Origin: Draconibacterium sediminis
GTDB lineage: Bacteria; Bacteroidota; Bacteroidia; Bacteroidales; Prolixibacteraceae
Length of the DNA: 64,000 bases
Assembly (NCBI RefSeq): GCF_000949475.1
Contig: NZ_JRHC01000002.1
Coordinates: 62,001 to 126,000, forward strand
Reading direction: 5' to 3'
A program made the translations under genes and the position numbers. The notes beneath the pieces were generated by a model, which did not search any database, had not been told where the DNA came from, and saw only the letters and a program-made list of their open reading frames with translations. Below, piece after piece: positions 15,789 through 24,025 of this stretch. Every line of letters begins with the position of its first letter. Within the stretch, counting starts at the first letter, position 1.

Positions 15789-16982
15789 ATGCTAAATATT
15801 ATTGGAGGGAGCTATGTGGAAAATTGCATAGACCCATCATATCAGGAGCTATATGGCTCTGGGCTAAGGGCAGCAGCTGCATTATCAAAAAAAGGATTCG
15901 ATATTAATCTCTTTAGTCTAATTTCTGAGGATTTAAGAGAATTAGCAGAATTAAAAGGTCGAACGTTTGGGTATAATTGTAATTATTGGTCCACCAAAGA
16001 CACTATAGAATTTGATTACTATCACCCCTTGGCATTTCCAAGCATAATCAATTATTATGACAATTCACCAACTCAGGAAATTAAGCTAAGTGAAAATGGT
16101 GATTTTTTATACTATGGTATGCTTGAGGCCAATTTTATATTTCAAGGTAAATATGTAGTTTATGATCCTCAGAATTATAAAAGTTTTAAAACTACTGGTT
16201 CAACAGCTAAGCACTTGGCTATTATTCTAAATAAAAAAGAAGCGTTGCACTTTTCAAAATCAGAAAGTGATGATCTCTCAATTATTGGAAAAGAGTTATT
16301 AAAAACAGAAAATGCAGAAGTTATTGTTATAAAGAATGGTGTCAATGGTGCTTATGTTGTAGATAAAGAGGGGATTTCAGAGATTCCTGTATTTGCTACA
16401 ACTAACGTATGGCCGATTGGATCTGGAGACATATTTACTGCAACATTTGCGTGGCAATGGATTATTGAGAAAAAGAATCCAAGAGATGCTGCTTATTATG
16501 CTTCAAAAATGACTGCAATTTTTTGTCAAACTATGCAATTACCGATAAGTGAAATCTCGGAGGAAATATTGCCAAGAGAAATTAAAAGTAGAACAAATAA
16601 AATTTATCTGGCTGGCCCATTTTTCACAGTTGCTGAAAGGTGGATTATAAATGAAATAAGGAATATTTTAATTGATTTTGGCAACGAAGTTTTTTCTCCT
16701 CTTCATGATGTTGGGATTCTAGATACAAATAAAGTACAGTCCGAATCTATAAATATTGCTACACAGGATTTAGATGCATTAACAAAATGTGATACAATCT
16801 TTGCCATTGTGTCAGGGTTAGATGCTGGAACTTTATTTGAAATTGGATTTGCAAAAGCAGTAAAGAAAAGGGTAATCATATTGGCTCAAAACGTGAATGA
16901 AAATGATCTTACAATGTTGATTGGCTCTGAGTGTGAAATTACCAATGATTTATCAACTGCAATATATATGGCTTCATGGTAA
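15789..16982 (+). CDS. Fusion of PfkB-type sugar/nucleoside kinase and nucleoside 2-deoxyribosyltransferase
   Basis: Residues 1 to about 255 form a ribokinase/PfkB-like domain: MLNIIGGSYVEN at the start, GSGLRAAAALSKKG, and the phosphoryl-transfer motif GSGD at 211-214 with Asp214 as likely base. Residues 271-397 are a nucleoside 2-deoxyribosyltransferase: KIYLAGPFF for substrate entry and DAGTLFEIGFA carrying the catalytic-type Glu. The two activities could build a nucleoside on a chosen base and phosphorylate it. It overlaps the PurA-like gene by 7 bp, so the enzymes are coupled. The kinase N-terminus is divergent, so its substrate (nucleoside or sugar) is uncertain. Confidence 0.82.
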   Translation: MLNIIGGSYVENCIDPSYQELYGSGLRAAAALSKKGFDINLFSLISEDLRELAELKGRTFGYNCNYWSTKDTIEFDYYHPLAFPSIINYYDNSPTQEIKLSENGDFLYYGMLEANFIFQGKYVVYDPQNYKSFKTTGSTAKHLAIILNKKEALHFSKSESDDLSIIGKELLKTENAEVIVIKNGVNGAYVVDKEGISEIPVFATTNVWPIGSGDIFTATFAWQWIIEKKNPRDAAYYASKMTAIFCQTMQLPISEISEEILPREIKSRTNKIYLAGPFFTVAERWIINEIRNILIDFGNEVFSPLHDVGILDTNKVQSESINIATQDLDALTKCDTIFAIVSGLDAGTLFEIGFAKAVKKRVIILAQNVNENDLTMLIGSECEITNDLSTAIYMASW

Positions 16983-18157
16983 TCAAAAATGCTTTTATCG
17001 TTGTGGGACTTGGCTTTGGGGATGAGGGCAAAGGTTTAGCAACAGACTTTCTATGTTTACAGCATCCTAACTCAATTGTGATAAGACACAACGGGGGACA
17101 CCAAGCTGGACATTGTGTAACTACTAAAGATGGGAAAAGACATGTTTTTTCTCATTTAGGATCTGGTTCATTGAGAAAAATTCCAACATTTTGGTCTAGG
17201 TTCTGCACGGTTGAGCCTTGTTCATTAGTAGAGGAAATTAAACACTTAGAATATGCCCCAACTGTGTACATTGATTATCAGTGTCCCTTAACAACTCCAT
17301 ATGATATCTTTTTTAATCGTGCACAGGAAATAACAATGGATAACAAAAGAATTGGCAGTTGCGGGCTTGGTTATAGAACTACAATCGATAGACAAACGAA
17401 TCTTTCAGTCAAATTATCCTTCAATGATATCGTAGCTTCAGAAGATATAAGCGAGAAACTATATATAATAGAAGATTATTATAGAACAAAAACAAACTTA
17501 GAAACCAAATTTATTTTTGATACATTTTCACATATCGAAGAAACAAATAGATATCTTTCAGCAATAGAAAATATAAAAAAACTAATCTCTCAAAAGATTA
17601 TTATTCCAGTTCATGAAAAAGAAGTTATTCATTCTAAACAATGGAATACATACATCTTTGAGGGAGCACAAGGCATTCTATTAGATCAAAGATTTGGTAC
17701 AAAACCCCACATAACGAAGAGTAATACAACTTCTAAAAATGCAATTGAGATAATCTCCAGTTATAGGGATGTTGATTTTAAGAGTAGTATATTTTATGTA
17801 ACAAGAGCTTATCAGACTAGACACGGTGCAGGTCCGTTTAGAACAAAAAATCCAAGATTTAAATTAAAAAACAATGAATCGGAAACGAATCTAACAAATG
17901 AATTCCAAGGTGAATTTAGAACTAATTTTTTAGATATTGATCAGTTGAATTATGCGCTAAAATGTGATAACATCTTCTCTTTAGGCTTTGATAAGAGTCT
18001 GATAATAACGTGCCTAGATCACTTTGACTCAAGTGAAATAATTGTATATTGCAATGATAAAGAAACTAAAATCGATTATAGAGAAATATCGCAGAACCTT
18101 TCATTTGAGTTTAAAAATATTCATTATAGTTTTAGTAGCTGTGCTGAACAGTTATGA
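16976..18157 (+). CDS. Divergent adenylosuccinate synthetase-like ligase (PurA superfamily)
   Basis: A 393-residue PurA homologue, shorter than housekeeping PurA (about 430). Conserved signatures are GDEGKG (catalytic-type Asp16), NGGHQAGH (His46, equivalent to the PurA general acid), FEGAQG-LLD, ITKSNTT and TRHGAGPF. The PurA TTGRGIGP loop is changed to a SCGLGYRTT segment, the Arg-rich GRRRRTGW loop is reduced to GEFRTNF, and the C-terminus is cut short. PurA joins Asp to C6 of IMP using GTP; phage PurZ enzymes are relatives acting on dGMP. The neighbouring kinase-deoxyribosyltransferase suggests an unusual purine (deoxy)nucleotide substrate. This is not the housekeeping gene: there are no purine-pathway neighbours. 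Confidence 0.82.
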   Translation: MVIKNAFIVVGLGFGDEGKGLATDFLCLQHPNSIVIRHNGGHQAGHCVTTKDGKRHVFSHLGSGSLRKIPTFWSRFCTVEPCSLVEEIKHLEYAPTVYIDYQCPLTTPYDIFFNRAQEITMDNKRIGSCGLGYRTTIDRQTNLSVKLSFNDIVASEDISEKLYIIEDYYRTKTNLETKFIFDTFSHIEETNRYLSAIENIKKLISQKIIIPVHEKEVIHSKQWNTYIFEGAQGILLDQRFGTKPHITKSNTTSKNAIEIISSYRDVDFKSSIFYVTRAYQTRHGAGPFRTKNPRFKLKNNESETNLTNEFQGEFRTNFLDIDQLNYALKCDNIFSLGFDKSLIITCLDHFDSSEIIVYCNDKETKIDYREISQNLSFEFKNIHYSFSSCAEQL

Positions 18158-18194
18158 CTCAATAATAACAACTACCGCCAACTCAGTACATATT

Positions 18195-18340
18195 GCAGGG
18201 CGGGGTTGGGTGGTTCGCCAACTGCGTCCCGAGGCTCCGGGGCTCACATCGCAGTCCCGTGTCAGCCAGCGCGCAGACTGGAACGCTCTCCGAAATCCGC
18301 CTCTACAACATGTGCCACCGTTAGCTGGAAGGTAAAAAAA
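18195..18340. other. GC-rich intergenic block between two modules
   Basis: Within very AT-rich surroundings, this stretch of about 145 bp is strongly GC-rich (for example GGGCGGGGTTGGGTGG, CCCGAGGCTCCGGGGC) and ends ACCGTTAGCTGG. It has no credible ORF. It separates the PurA-like gene from the ATPase-nuclease pair and looks like foreign boundary DNA such as a recombination site or transposon end. Confidence 0.45.
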
Positions 18341-18401
18341 TACAACGACACAATGACTGGGAAAAGAGTTTTTAATCTTATAAGTATCTAAAGAAATGAA
18401 T

Positions 18402-18409
18402 TACTTTTG
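18402..18409 (+). promoter_or_regulatory. -7 promoter box for the ATPase-nuclease pair
   Basis: TACTTTTG fits TAnnTTTG and lies 21 bp before the ATPase start codon, giving a short leader. This supports an independent promoter for the two-gene module. Confidence 0.45.
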
Positions 18410-18430
18410 TACAGTAAAAAAACATAGGAT

Positions 18431-19672
18431 ATGAGCAAAATAAGAATCAAGAACTTCGGCCCGATCAAAGAAGGAATGCTGGATAATGATGGCTGGATAG
18501 ATATAAAAAAAGTCACTGTGTTTATTGGTAACCAAGGTAGTGGAAAAAGTACGGTGGCAAAAGTTTTTTCTACATTCAGTTGGTTGGAAAAGGCCATCAA
18601 CAGAAGAGATATTGAAAAGGGAAAAGTTACTTTTAATATGATTAAAAATTTTCTCCAATATCAAAAGATTCAGAGCTATTTTAAGAACAACACTTGCATT
18701 GAATATATAGGAGAAAGGTATCACATACTTTGTGATACGTCAAAACAATTTCCGGTAATAACAGAGGTTAAGGGGAATTCATATATTGTTCCCAAAATTA
18801 TGTATGTTCCTTCTGAAAGAAATTTCTTGAGTACAATCAAGGATGCATTTGACGTGAGGGGATTGCCAGATAATTTATTCACCTTTGGCGAGGAATTAAG
18901 AAAAGCGCAAAAAGAAAGTGTAAAAAAGGTCAGTTTGCCATTAAAAGGGTATTCCTACGAATATGATGAAAATGAGGATTTATCTTATATTATTGGAAAT
19001 GATTACAGAATTAGCATAATTGAAGCTGCCAGCGGATTTCAATCATTCATCCCATTATTTCTTGTTTCCAAAAAACTTGCTTCTTTGATTTCTAAAAATC
19101 AGGAAAAAATGAAAAGCGAATTAACTGTAACACAATCAGTCAGATTTGCCAATGAAATAATGAAGATAATGAACGACAACACTCTAAGTGATAAAGAAAA
19201 AAATAAACTTACCAAATCTGTTCGAGCCAGGTATTTTAATAAATGCTTTATAAATATTGTTGAAGAACCAGAGCAGAATTTATTTCCTACATCTCAACGA
19301 CAAATGTTGAATTGCCTAATGGAATTTAGAAATCAGACCAAGGGTAATAGATTGATTATGACCACTCATAGTCCATATTTGATTAACTATTTGACTTTGG
19401 CTGTAAAGGCCGAAAATGTTTATAAAACCTTGGCAGAGAAAGGTTTCAAATTAAGTGACCCTGAGGTTTCTCAAGTCAATGAAATCGTACCTATATCATC
19501 AACTGTTGTTGCTGACGATTTAGCCATATATGAGTTGAATGATAAAAAAGGAACTATTAAGACACTAGGTAGATTTGAAGGTATCCCATCTGACAAAAAT
19601 TACCTCAATGTTTCTCTTGGAGAGGTTAATCGACTTTACGACTCACTTTTAGAAATTGAAGAAGAATTATGA
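18431..19672 (+). CDS. ABC/OLD-type AAA ATPase, putative two-gene defence system
   Basis: A 413-residue soluble ATPase. It begins MSKIRIKNFGPI, the usual SMC/RecF-like opening. Walker A is GNQGSGKST at 33-41, followed by a signature-like EAASGFQS. The Walker B region is FINIVEEPEQNLFP (Glu-Glu rather than Asp-Glu) and the H-loop is MTTHSPYLI, which place it with AAA_15/OLD-type ATPases. The last four bases overlap the next start codon (ATGA), so ATPase and nuclease are made together. In such pairs the ATPase usually senses and licenses the nuclease; that role is inferred here. Confidence 0.83.
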   Translation: MSKIRIKNFGPIKEGMLDNDGWIDIKKVTVFIGNQGSGKSTVAKVFSTFSWLEKAINRRDIEKGKVTFNMIKNFLQYQKIQSYFKNNTCIEYIGERYHILCDTSKQFPVITEVKGNSYIVPKIMYVPSERNFLSTIKDAFDVRGLPDNLFTFGEELRKAQKESVKKVSLPLKGYSYEYDENEDLSYIIGNDYRISIIEAASGFQSFIPLFLVSKKLASLISKNQEKMKSELTVTQSVRFANEIMKIMNDNTLSDKEKNKLTKSVRARYFNKCFINIVEEPEQNLFPTSQRQMLNCLMEFRNQTKGNRLIMTTHSPYLINYLTLAVKAENVYKTLAEKGFKLSDPEVSQVNEIVPISSTVVADDLAIYELNDKKGTIKTLGRFEGIPSDKNYLNVSLGEVNRLYDSLLEIEEEL

Positions 19673-20172
19673 GCGTAAATTTTCAAGAGAAATCTTGCCA
19701 GATTGTGATAGGCGATAGGAAATTTGGTATTTATGACGCAGAAGATAAAACTCCTGCAAAAATTATCGACTATGATTCCGACTTGTGCAATGCTAGGGTT
19801 ACTAATGAAAGAGAAGTTGATATACTTTTTACCGCTATTGACAATTGTATAATTATTAATAGGCCAAATGGTGAAATGGACAATCGCTGCGATGCAATGT
19901 TGAGTTATGAATCAAATTTGCTTTTTATCGAGTTAAAAAATAAAAGAGACAAATGGCAATCAGAAGGTTTATCTCAGATAGAAAGCACAATAAAAAGAAT
20001 GATTGATGAAATTCCCGATTACTATTTTGATTTTAAGAAACGAAAAGCAATAGTAGCAAACCGAAAAAATAAATTTCCTTCTTTTCATGAATCAAATGCA
20101 GAACAACGCGAATATTTTAGCTCAAAGTATAAAATGAGAATCCAATTTGAAGCGGAAATCAATTTGAAATAA
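19669..20172 (+). CDS. PD-(D/E)XK-like nuclease partner of the ATPase
   Basis: A 167-residue protein with a restriction-endonuclease-like core: NRCDAML supplies an Asp, and LLFIELKNKRDKW gives the E-x-K motif after a hydrophobic strand. SQIESTIKRM adds the Gln-containing helix seen in many PD-(D/E)XK enzymes. These lie at about residues 75-120. The start codon overlaps the ATPase stop (ATGA). No methyltransferase is nearby, so it is not a classical restriction-modification system. A DNA- or RNA-cleaving effector is the best reading. Confidence 0.65.
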   Translation: MSVNFQEKSCQIVIGDRKFGIYDAEDKTPAKIIDYDSDLCNARVTNEREVDILFTAIDNCIIINRPNGEMDNRCDAMLSYESNLLFIELKNKRDKWQSEGLSQIESTIKRMIDEIPDYYFDFKKRKAIVANRKNKFPSFHESNAEQREYFSSKYKMRIQFEAEINLK

Positions 20173-20360
20173 ATAATGTTTAATTAAAAAAATACTTTAG
20201 CATATTGTCAGTTATTAACTTGTATTTTGAGTATAAGTTTATAAAGGCAAAAGAACTTTCATTTATTAGTGCTGTGACAAAAAATAATACAAAAAGAATG
20301 AAAGAAAAAATATAACCAAGCAGATATCTTTATGTGTCATAGCCGTTTTTGTGGGTAAGT

Positions 20361-20417
20361 GCGGGTTCATCACCCGCTTTTACTTCATCTCGATTTGAAA
20401 GGAAACTAGCCCGTAAT
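20361..20417. repeat. Degenerate intergenic repeat, copy 2
   Basis: A hairpin GCGGGT/ACCCGC (20361-20366 and 20372-20377) is followed 7 nt later by a 33-nt block matching the copy at 15092-15124 (24 of 33 identical). The same hairpin-then-block layout in both copies supports common descent. Confidence 0.45.
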
Positions 20418-20917
20418 CGGCAACTACTCCGCTCGCGCCAATCAGCGATCGGTGTGCAATTCTGCAGATTGAACCCCTTCTTTTCCGCCTGTTTCCCAAT
20501 AATTGGAGATCGAAGGAATGTATTGGTCGATTTTAGTATCAAATAGATACCACAGTTTAATTGTTCAGGTATTCCAACCGGATTAAAATACTTTTTCCAT
20601 GTATTATTATTTAAAACCCAATTTCCGCTTGCAACAGTTTTGGCGGGTGCTTCCACGGTACCTGTTTGTTACAAGCGGAGAACCTGCGGCCAGGCCCTTG
20701 CCGGGAGTAGTCCTGCGCAAGGGATAATCAATTATTTTTTATTTCAATTTTCACTCCACTGTGCCGCAGCTGCGGCTTTACCCCATCAATTTACCGGATA
20801 TTACTTTTACCGCTTCACGCTGTTTGGGTTCGAACAGAGGAGGGGAGGTATTGCCTGGTTTTTGGGGGATGGCCCGGCGGTACGTAGAGATTTATATAAA
20901 TTTAAAAAAAACAAATT
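20418..20917. other. Non-coding region before the HU-like gene
   Basis: Open frames are present on both strands but none resembles a protein. The region includes the hairpin at 20695-20723 and a perfect 14-bp palindrome, GCCGCAGCTGCGGC, at 20763-20776. Its raised GC content separates the AT-rich island from the ICE-related genes. Confidence 0.4.
20695..20723 (+). terminator. Strong hairpin, terminator-like
   Basis: CCCTTGC (20695-20701) pairs perfectly with GCAAGGG (20717-20723), and the inner CGGGA pairs with TCCTG. An A/T-rich run with a T6 tract begins about 10 nt downstream. No gene ends close by, so it may end a transcript from the island or be part of an element boundary. Confidence 0.4.
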
Positions 20918-21298
20918 ATGTCGATATTATATTCAAAAATTCAACGGGTGAACCCACGCAACCCACAAGCCGACCGTAAATGGTACCTGGTGCCCAACCG
21001 CGTGGAACAAAAAACAGAAAAGGAGATTGCCGAAGCATTGAGTAAAAACACCACCTTAAGCCGTGGTGAAGCGGCCCTGGTAGTGGATGAGCTGCAAGCG
21101 GTGATCCAGAATGCCCTGCTCGATGGCTGCTCGGTGCAAATGGGCGACTGGGGCTCGTTTCAGCTAACGTTCAACTGCACCGGCACGGATACCGAAGCGG
21201 AATGTACAGCCGATAAAATTACATCGGTCAACATCCGTTTCCGCCCCGGCAAACAGATGAAAGAGGCCCTGTCGAAAGCTACCTTTGTAGCCCGGTAG
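20918..21298 (+). CDS. HU-like DNA-binding protein (Bacteroidota HU-HIG type)
   Basis: A 126-residue nucleoid-type protein: KTEKEIAEALSKNTTLSRGEAALVVDELQAVIQNALLDGCSVQMGDWGSF is the helical half of an HU fold, followed by strands ending VNIRFRPGKQMKEALSKATF. It is longer at the N-terminus than canonical HU and matches the Bacteroidota-specific HU variants often scattered near mobile DNA. Its base composition is more GC-rich than the preceding island. A strong hairpin follows the stop. It probably bends or coats DNA; a role with the adjacent ICE genes is possible but unproven. Confidence 0.85.
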   Translation: MSILYSKIQRVNPRNPQADRKWYLVPNRVEQKTEKEIAEALSKNTTLSRGEAALVVDELQAVIQNALLDGCSVQMGDWGSFQLTFNCTGTDTEAECTADKITSVNIRFRPGKQMKEALSKATFVAR

Positions 21299-21319
21299 TG
21301 CCCGCTTTCTGTTATAGTA

Positions 21320-21357
21320 CCACAACCTCCCGACAGTTTGTTGGGAGGTTGCTGTGG
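21320..21357 (+). terminator. Hairpin terminator after the HU-like gene
   Basis: AACCTCCC (21324-21331) pairs with GGGAGGTT (21343-21350), extended outward by CCAC/GTGG. It starts 22 bp after the stop codon. No long T-tract follows. Confidence 0.55.
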
Positions 21358-21412
21358 CTGCTCGAAATTCATCAAGGTCTTTTCCGGAAATCGTCTTGAT
21401 CTTTTAAGAAAA

Positions 21413-21446
21413 TCTTCTTCATGAAGTTTGGAATTCTTCTTCATGA
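21413..21446. repeat. Direct repeats TCTTCTTCATGA
   Basis: The 12-mer TCTTCTTCATGA occurs at 21413-21424 and 21435-21446, with a further related segment (TTCTTGATGA) near 21459. The spacing is about two helical turns, upstream of rteC. These could be binding sites for a regulator of the excision genes. Confidence 0.35.
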
Positions 21447-21603
21447 TTTGGTGGAAGTTCTTGATGAGTTATTTCGGTTGGATTTGTGCGACATGAATAG
21501 TTAGATTCATTAGGAGTGCTGATTATAAGCACCATTTTTTCGAATAAGATCTTAAGCCTCTACCCCATTCAGCTATTTACTCACCAATCAAAAACTATAA
21601 TTT

Positions 21604-22437
21604 ATGCTTGAATACATTACGAACCTGCGTAAACAGACCGATGAACTAATAGAGAGTATAGAGTCATCGAATACCAATGTCTTAAAAAAATCGCTCGAAG
21701 CATCGCGAGTGCTTGCTGAATCGTTTGATAAACTAAAACAATTTATTCTTTCTTATAAATTTCGGGACGAAATGGAAGAGATTACCTTTTTTAAAGAGAT
21801 TAAACCGAAATTTTGTTACCGTTTAATTTATTACCGAAAAATCTACAACATCGAAATGAACCGCCCTGCAGGAGCCAACAAACAAAAGGAGTATCTCTCC
21901 GAACAATTGAACGAGATTAATAAATACAACGTTAAGCGGCTGGATTTTATTCGTTATTACCGTTCGGGGGCTTCTCATCTTGATTCGTTATATTTTCTTC
22001 GAGGAAAGATGGATACCGAACAGTACCTGGAAACCTTCTATTTTGAACTGGATCCAAATTTTTCGACAAACTGCGATTTTAAAGTTGCAAAAATATTATC
22101 AAACGATATGTTATCAGCTTATCTGATGCATGAAATAGAGCTGTTAAACACTAACGGATTAACGCCATTTCATTTTGGCTACCCTGCTACCAAACTCACA
22201 TGGAAAGGAACAAAAACAGAATTGATGGAACAGCTTTACTCATGGGATAGTGATAATTCTTTCGGCGATGTACCCCTAACACAATTATCCGATTACATCC
22301 AGAAAGTTTTTAATATCCAGCTGGATAAAAACCTATCGCGTTCATTTAGCGATATGAAAATCCGAAATGTCCCTACCCCATTTCTTGATAACTTAAAAAA
22401 TGCTCTCTTAAAACGAATGGGACGCAAATCGGAATAA
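21604..22437 (+). CDS. rteC: RteC-family regulator of ICE excision
   Basis: A 277-residue protein with the RteC pattern: an N-terminal helical region, then FKEIKPKFCYRLIYYRKIYNIEMNRP, LNEINKYNVKRLDFIRYYRSGASHLDSLYFLRG and a C-terminal DNA-binding-like part (FGDVPLTQLSDYIQKVFNIQLD...FSDMKIRN). In CTnDOT, RteC activates the excision operon. The next gene is an excisionase-like HTH protein, as expected for this role. It marks the right-hand side of the island as ICE DNA. No RteA/RteB two-component pair is present nearby. Confidence 0.85.
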   Translation: MLEYITNLRKQTDELIESIESSNTNVLKKSLEASRVLAESFDKLKQFILSYKFRDEMEEITFFKEIKPKFCYRLIYYRKIYNIEMNRPAGANKQKEYLSEQLNEINKYNVKRLDFIRYYRSGASHLDSLYFLRGKMDTEQYLETFYFELDPNFSTNCDFKVAKILSNDMLSAYLMHEIELLNTNGLTPFHFGYPATKLTWKGTKTELMEQLYSWDSDNSFGDVPLTQLSDYIQKVFNIQLDKNLSRSFSDMKIRNVPTPFLDNLKNALLKRMGRKSE

Positions 22438-22607
22438 TTACACCGAGTATGTATTCATAATAACTAAAGCAAACTTATTAAAAGCACAACATTCTAAACA
22501 CTGTCTATCTGTACCTTACACCAATCACAGAAAGAAAAATGATACCGACTTCCTGATCAGCCATACTCCTTCCCCTTAAGTTTACGGTAATTTTAAAAGT
22601 TACTGAA

Positions 22608-22898
22608 ATGTATATCGATCAAAAATATTTTGATTCATGGATGAACCGGTTAACAAGTCAACTGGAGAAAATTGGTCGAAAAATTGACCGTCAGGACAAT
22701 TCCATTACTCCGAAAATTGATGATGAGGTTTTACTTGATAATCAGGATCTATGTCTTTTACTAAAAGTAAGCCAACGAACCTTGCAACGATTCCGTACTT
22801 CCGGGAAACTTCCTTATCGGTTAATAGGCAGAAAGGTTTACTATCTGGAATCAGATGTTACTCATTTTATTCATGATGGATTTCCTAAGAAATTGTAA
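22608..22898 (+). CDS. Excisionase-like HTH protein
   Basis: A 96-residue protein: a helical N-terminus (MYIDQKYFDSWMNRLTSQLEKIGRKID) and a HTH_17/excisionase domain (LDNQDLCLLLKVSQRTLQRFRTSGKLPYRLIGRKVYYLESDV). Such proteins act with integrases to excise conjugative transposons. It is 170 bp downstream of rteC on the same strand. The N-terminus recurs as a broken copy at 62845-62931, 40 kb away, which suggests that the cargo between them was inserted into or duplicated part of an ICE. Confidence 0.82.
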   Translation: MYIDQKYFDSWMNRLTSQLEKIGRKIDRQDNSITPKIDDEVLLDNQDLCLLLKVSQRTLQRFRTSGKLPYRLIGRKVYYLESDVTHFIHDGFPKKL

Positions 22899-23241
22899 CC
22901 GGCTCTTTACTTTATAATGTATTCATTTTAGTATTGTACAAATATATGTTTTACCCAAAAATAATTTTCCATTAAGGTATTCAACTTTTAAAAGAGAGAT
23001 ATAAAATAATAGGTAAATCTCATAAATAGTCGTCCTTAACTATCTGTAATTTATTACACTATCTTCTATTAAGAAAGATTTATACCATTTGCGTAAATAT
23101 TATAAGAGAAAGACTAGAAAAGGCTAATAAATTCGCCTTTTGTAATACAAGAAAGTACGTCAAAGATTGTAAATACATTAAAGTTTCCTTATAAATAAGT
23201 GTTTACGTTTAAAGTTTAGATTCAAAAAAATAAAAAGAAAC
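22899..23241. other. Intergenic region after the excisionase gene
   Basis: No gene is visible. A weak hairpin AAAAGGC/GCCTTTT (23118-23124 and 23135-23141) could terminate transcription from the ICE genes. The AT-rich remainder precedes the ArsR operator. Confidence 0.35.
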
Positions 23242-23267
23242 ATTATTCAATAACTCTATTGAATAAT
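23242..23267 (+). promoter_or_regulatory. ArsR-type palindromic operator
   Basis: Perfect 11-bp arms ATTATTCAATA and TATTGAATAAT flank ACTC. The site covers the expected -33 region of the promoter whose -7 box is at 23282-23289. The repressor gene starts 47 bp downstream, so this is very likely its own operator. Confidence 0.75.
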
Positions 23268-23281
23268 TGAAACCAGACTAT

Positions 23282-23289
23282 TATATTTG
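23282..23289 (+). promoter_or_regulatory. -7 promoter box of the ArsR-rhodanese operon
   Basis: TATATTTG matches TAnnTTTG exactly, 25 bp before the chosen start codon and 14 bp after the palindrome. A TTG at 23259-23261 within the palindrome is suitably spaced as a -33 core. Confidence 0.6.
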
Positions 23290-23314
23290 TTCAATCAAAA
23301 CAATTAGCACTAAA

Positions 23315-23986
23315 ATGAAAGGTAGAGAATTTAAGGATGCTATGTACGACGGGCTTTCCAAATTGATGAAAGCTCTTGCAAATCCTGCACGACTCGAAAT
23401 CATCGAAATGCTTTCGCAAGGTGAAAAAAGTGTTGAAGGAGTTGTTGCAGTAACCAAACTGACGGTAGCAAATGCCTCGCAACACTTGCAGGTACTTAAA
23501 AATAACAATATTGTAAAATCACGAAAAGAAGGACATTACGTTTACTATTCACTAGTTAATAACGAATTTCTGGCCCTTTACCAGCACATTACAAAGTATG
23601 CTGTTTCTGAAATTGCCGAACTGGAAAGAACTTTAAATCAGCAACGCAAAAACAATAAAGCGCTCAATTCGGTGAGTCTCGACGAGTTGGAGCAGATGAT
23701 TCTCAACAAAAATGTATTGTTGATGGACGTGAGGCCGTCTGCGGAATTTGAAGTAGACCACATCACCGGGGCTGTTTCTGTTCCAATGAACGATTTATTG
23801 TGTTGCCTGAAAGATTTTTCAAAAGAACAGGAAATCGTTGCTTATTGCCGGGGACCATTCTGTGTGCTGGCCGATGAGGCGGTCAAAATTCTCTCCGAAA
23901 ACGGTTATAAAGTAAGACGGCTGGATGAAGGATATCCTGAGTGGAAAATGAGGCAGCTGGAAAAAGAAAATCATGAAAACATATAA
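23315..23986 (+). CDS. ArsR/SmtB repressor fused to a rhodanese domain
   Basis: The ATG at 23315 was preferred over an upstream TTG because the upstream codons overlap the promoter. Residues 10-95 are an ArsR winged helix (LANPARLEIIEMLSQGEKSVEGVVAVTKLTVANASQHLQVLKNNNIVKSRKEGHYVYYSL). Residues 125-215 are a rhodanese domain with the persulfide Cys in YCRGPFC. The Cys probably reads persulfide or sulfane sulfur and controls DNA binding at the palindrome just upstream. It heads a sulfur-handling gene set (porin, cysteine desulfurase, DsrE proteins), which fits a reactive-sulfur sensor. Sensing of another thiophilic agent is possible. Confidence 0.88.
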   Translation: MKGREFKDAMYDGLSKLMKALANPARLEIIEMLSQGEKSVEGVVAVTKLTVANASQHLQVLKNNNIVKSRKEGHYVYYSLVNNEFLALYQHITKYAVSEIAELERTLNQQRKNNKALNSVSLDELEQMILNKNVLLMDVRPSAEFEVDHITGAVSVPMNDLLCCLKDFSKEQEIVAYCRGPFCVLADEAVKILSENGYKVRRLDEGYPEWKMRQLEKENHENI

Positions 23987-24025
23987 TGATCAATCGGCAC
24001 AAGCTAGAATGAAAAAATTTATGTA

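Noticed and set aside
18042-18335. Frame overlapping the end of the PurA-like gene and the GC-rich block
   Set aside because: Low-complexity translation of GC-rich non-coding DNA in a different frame of the PurA-like gene; no domain.
20330-20656. 108-residue minus-strand frame in the island-to-ICE spacer
   Set aside because: Its C-terminal part is the translation of the intergenic repeat, which also gives a similar frame near 15 kb; this reflects shared DNA, not a gene.
20820-20845. GGTTCGAA resembling a tRNA T-loop
   Set aside because: No acceptor, D-arm or anticodon structure can be built around it.
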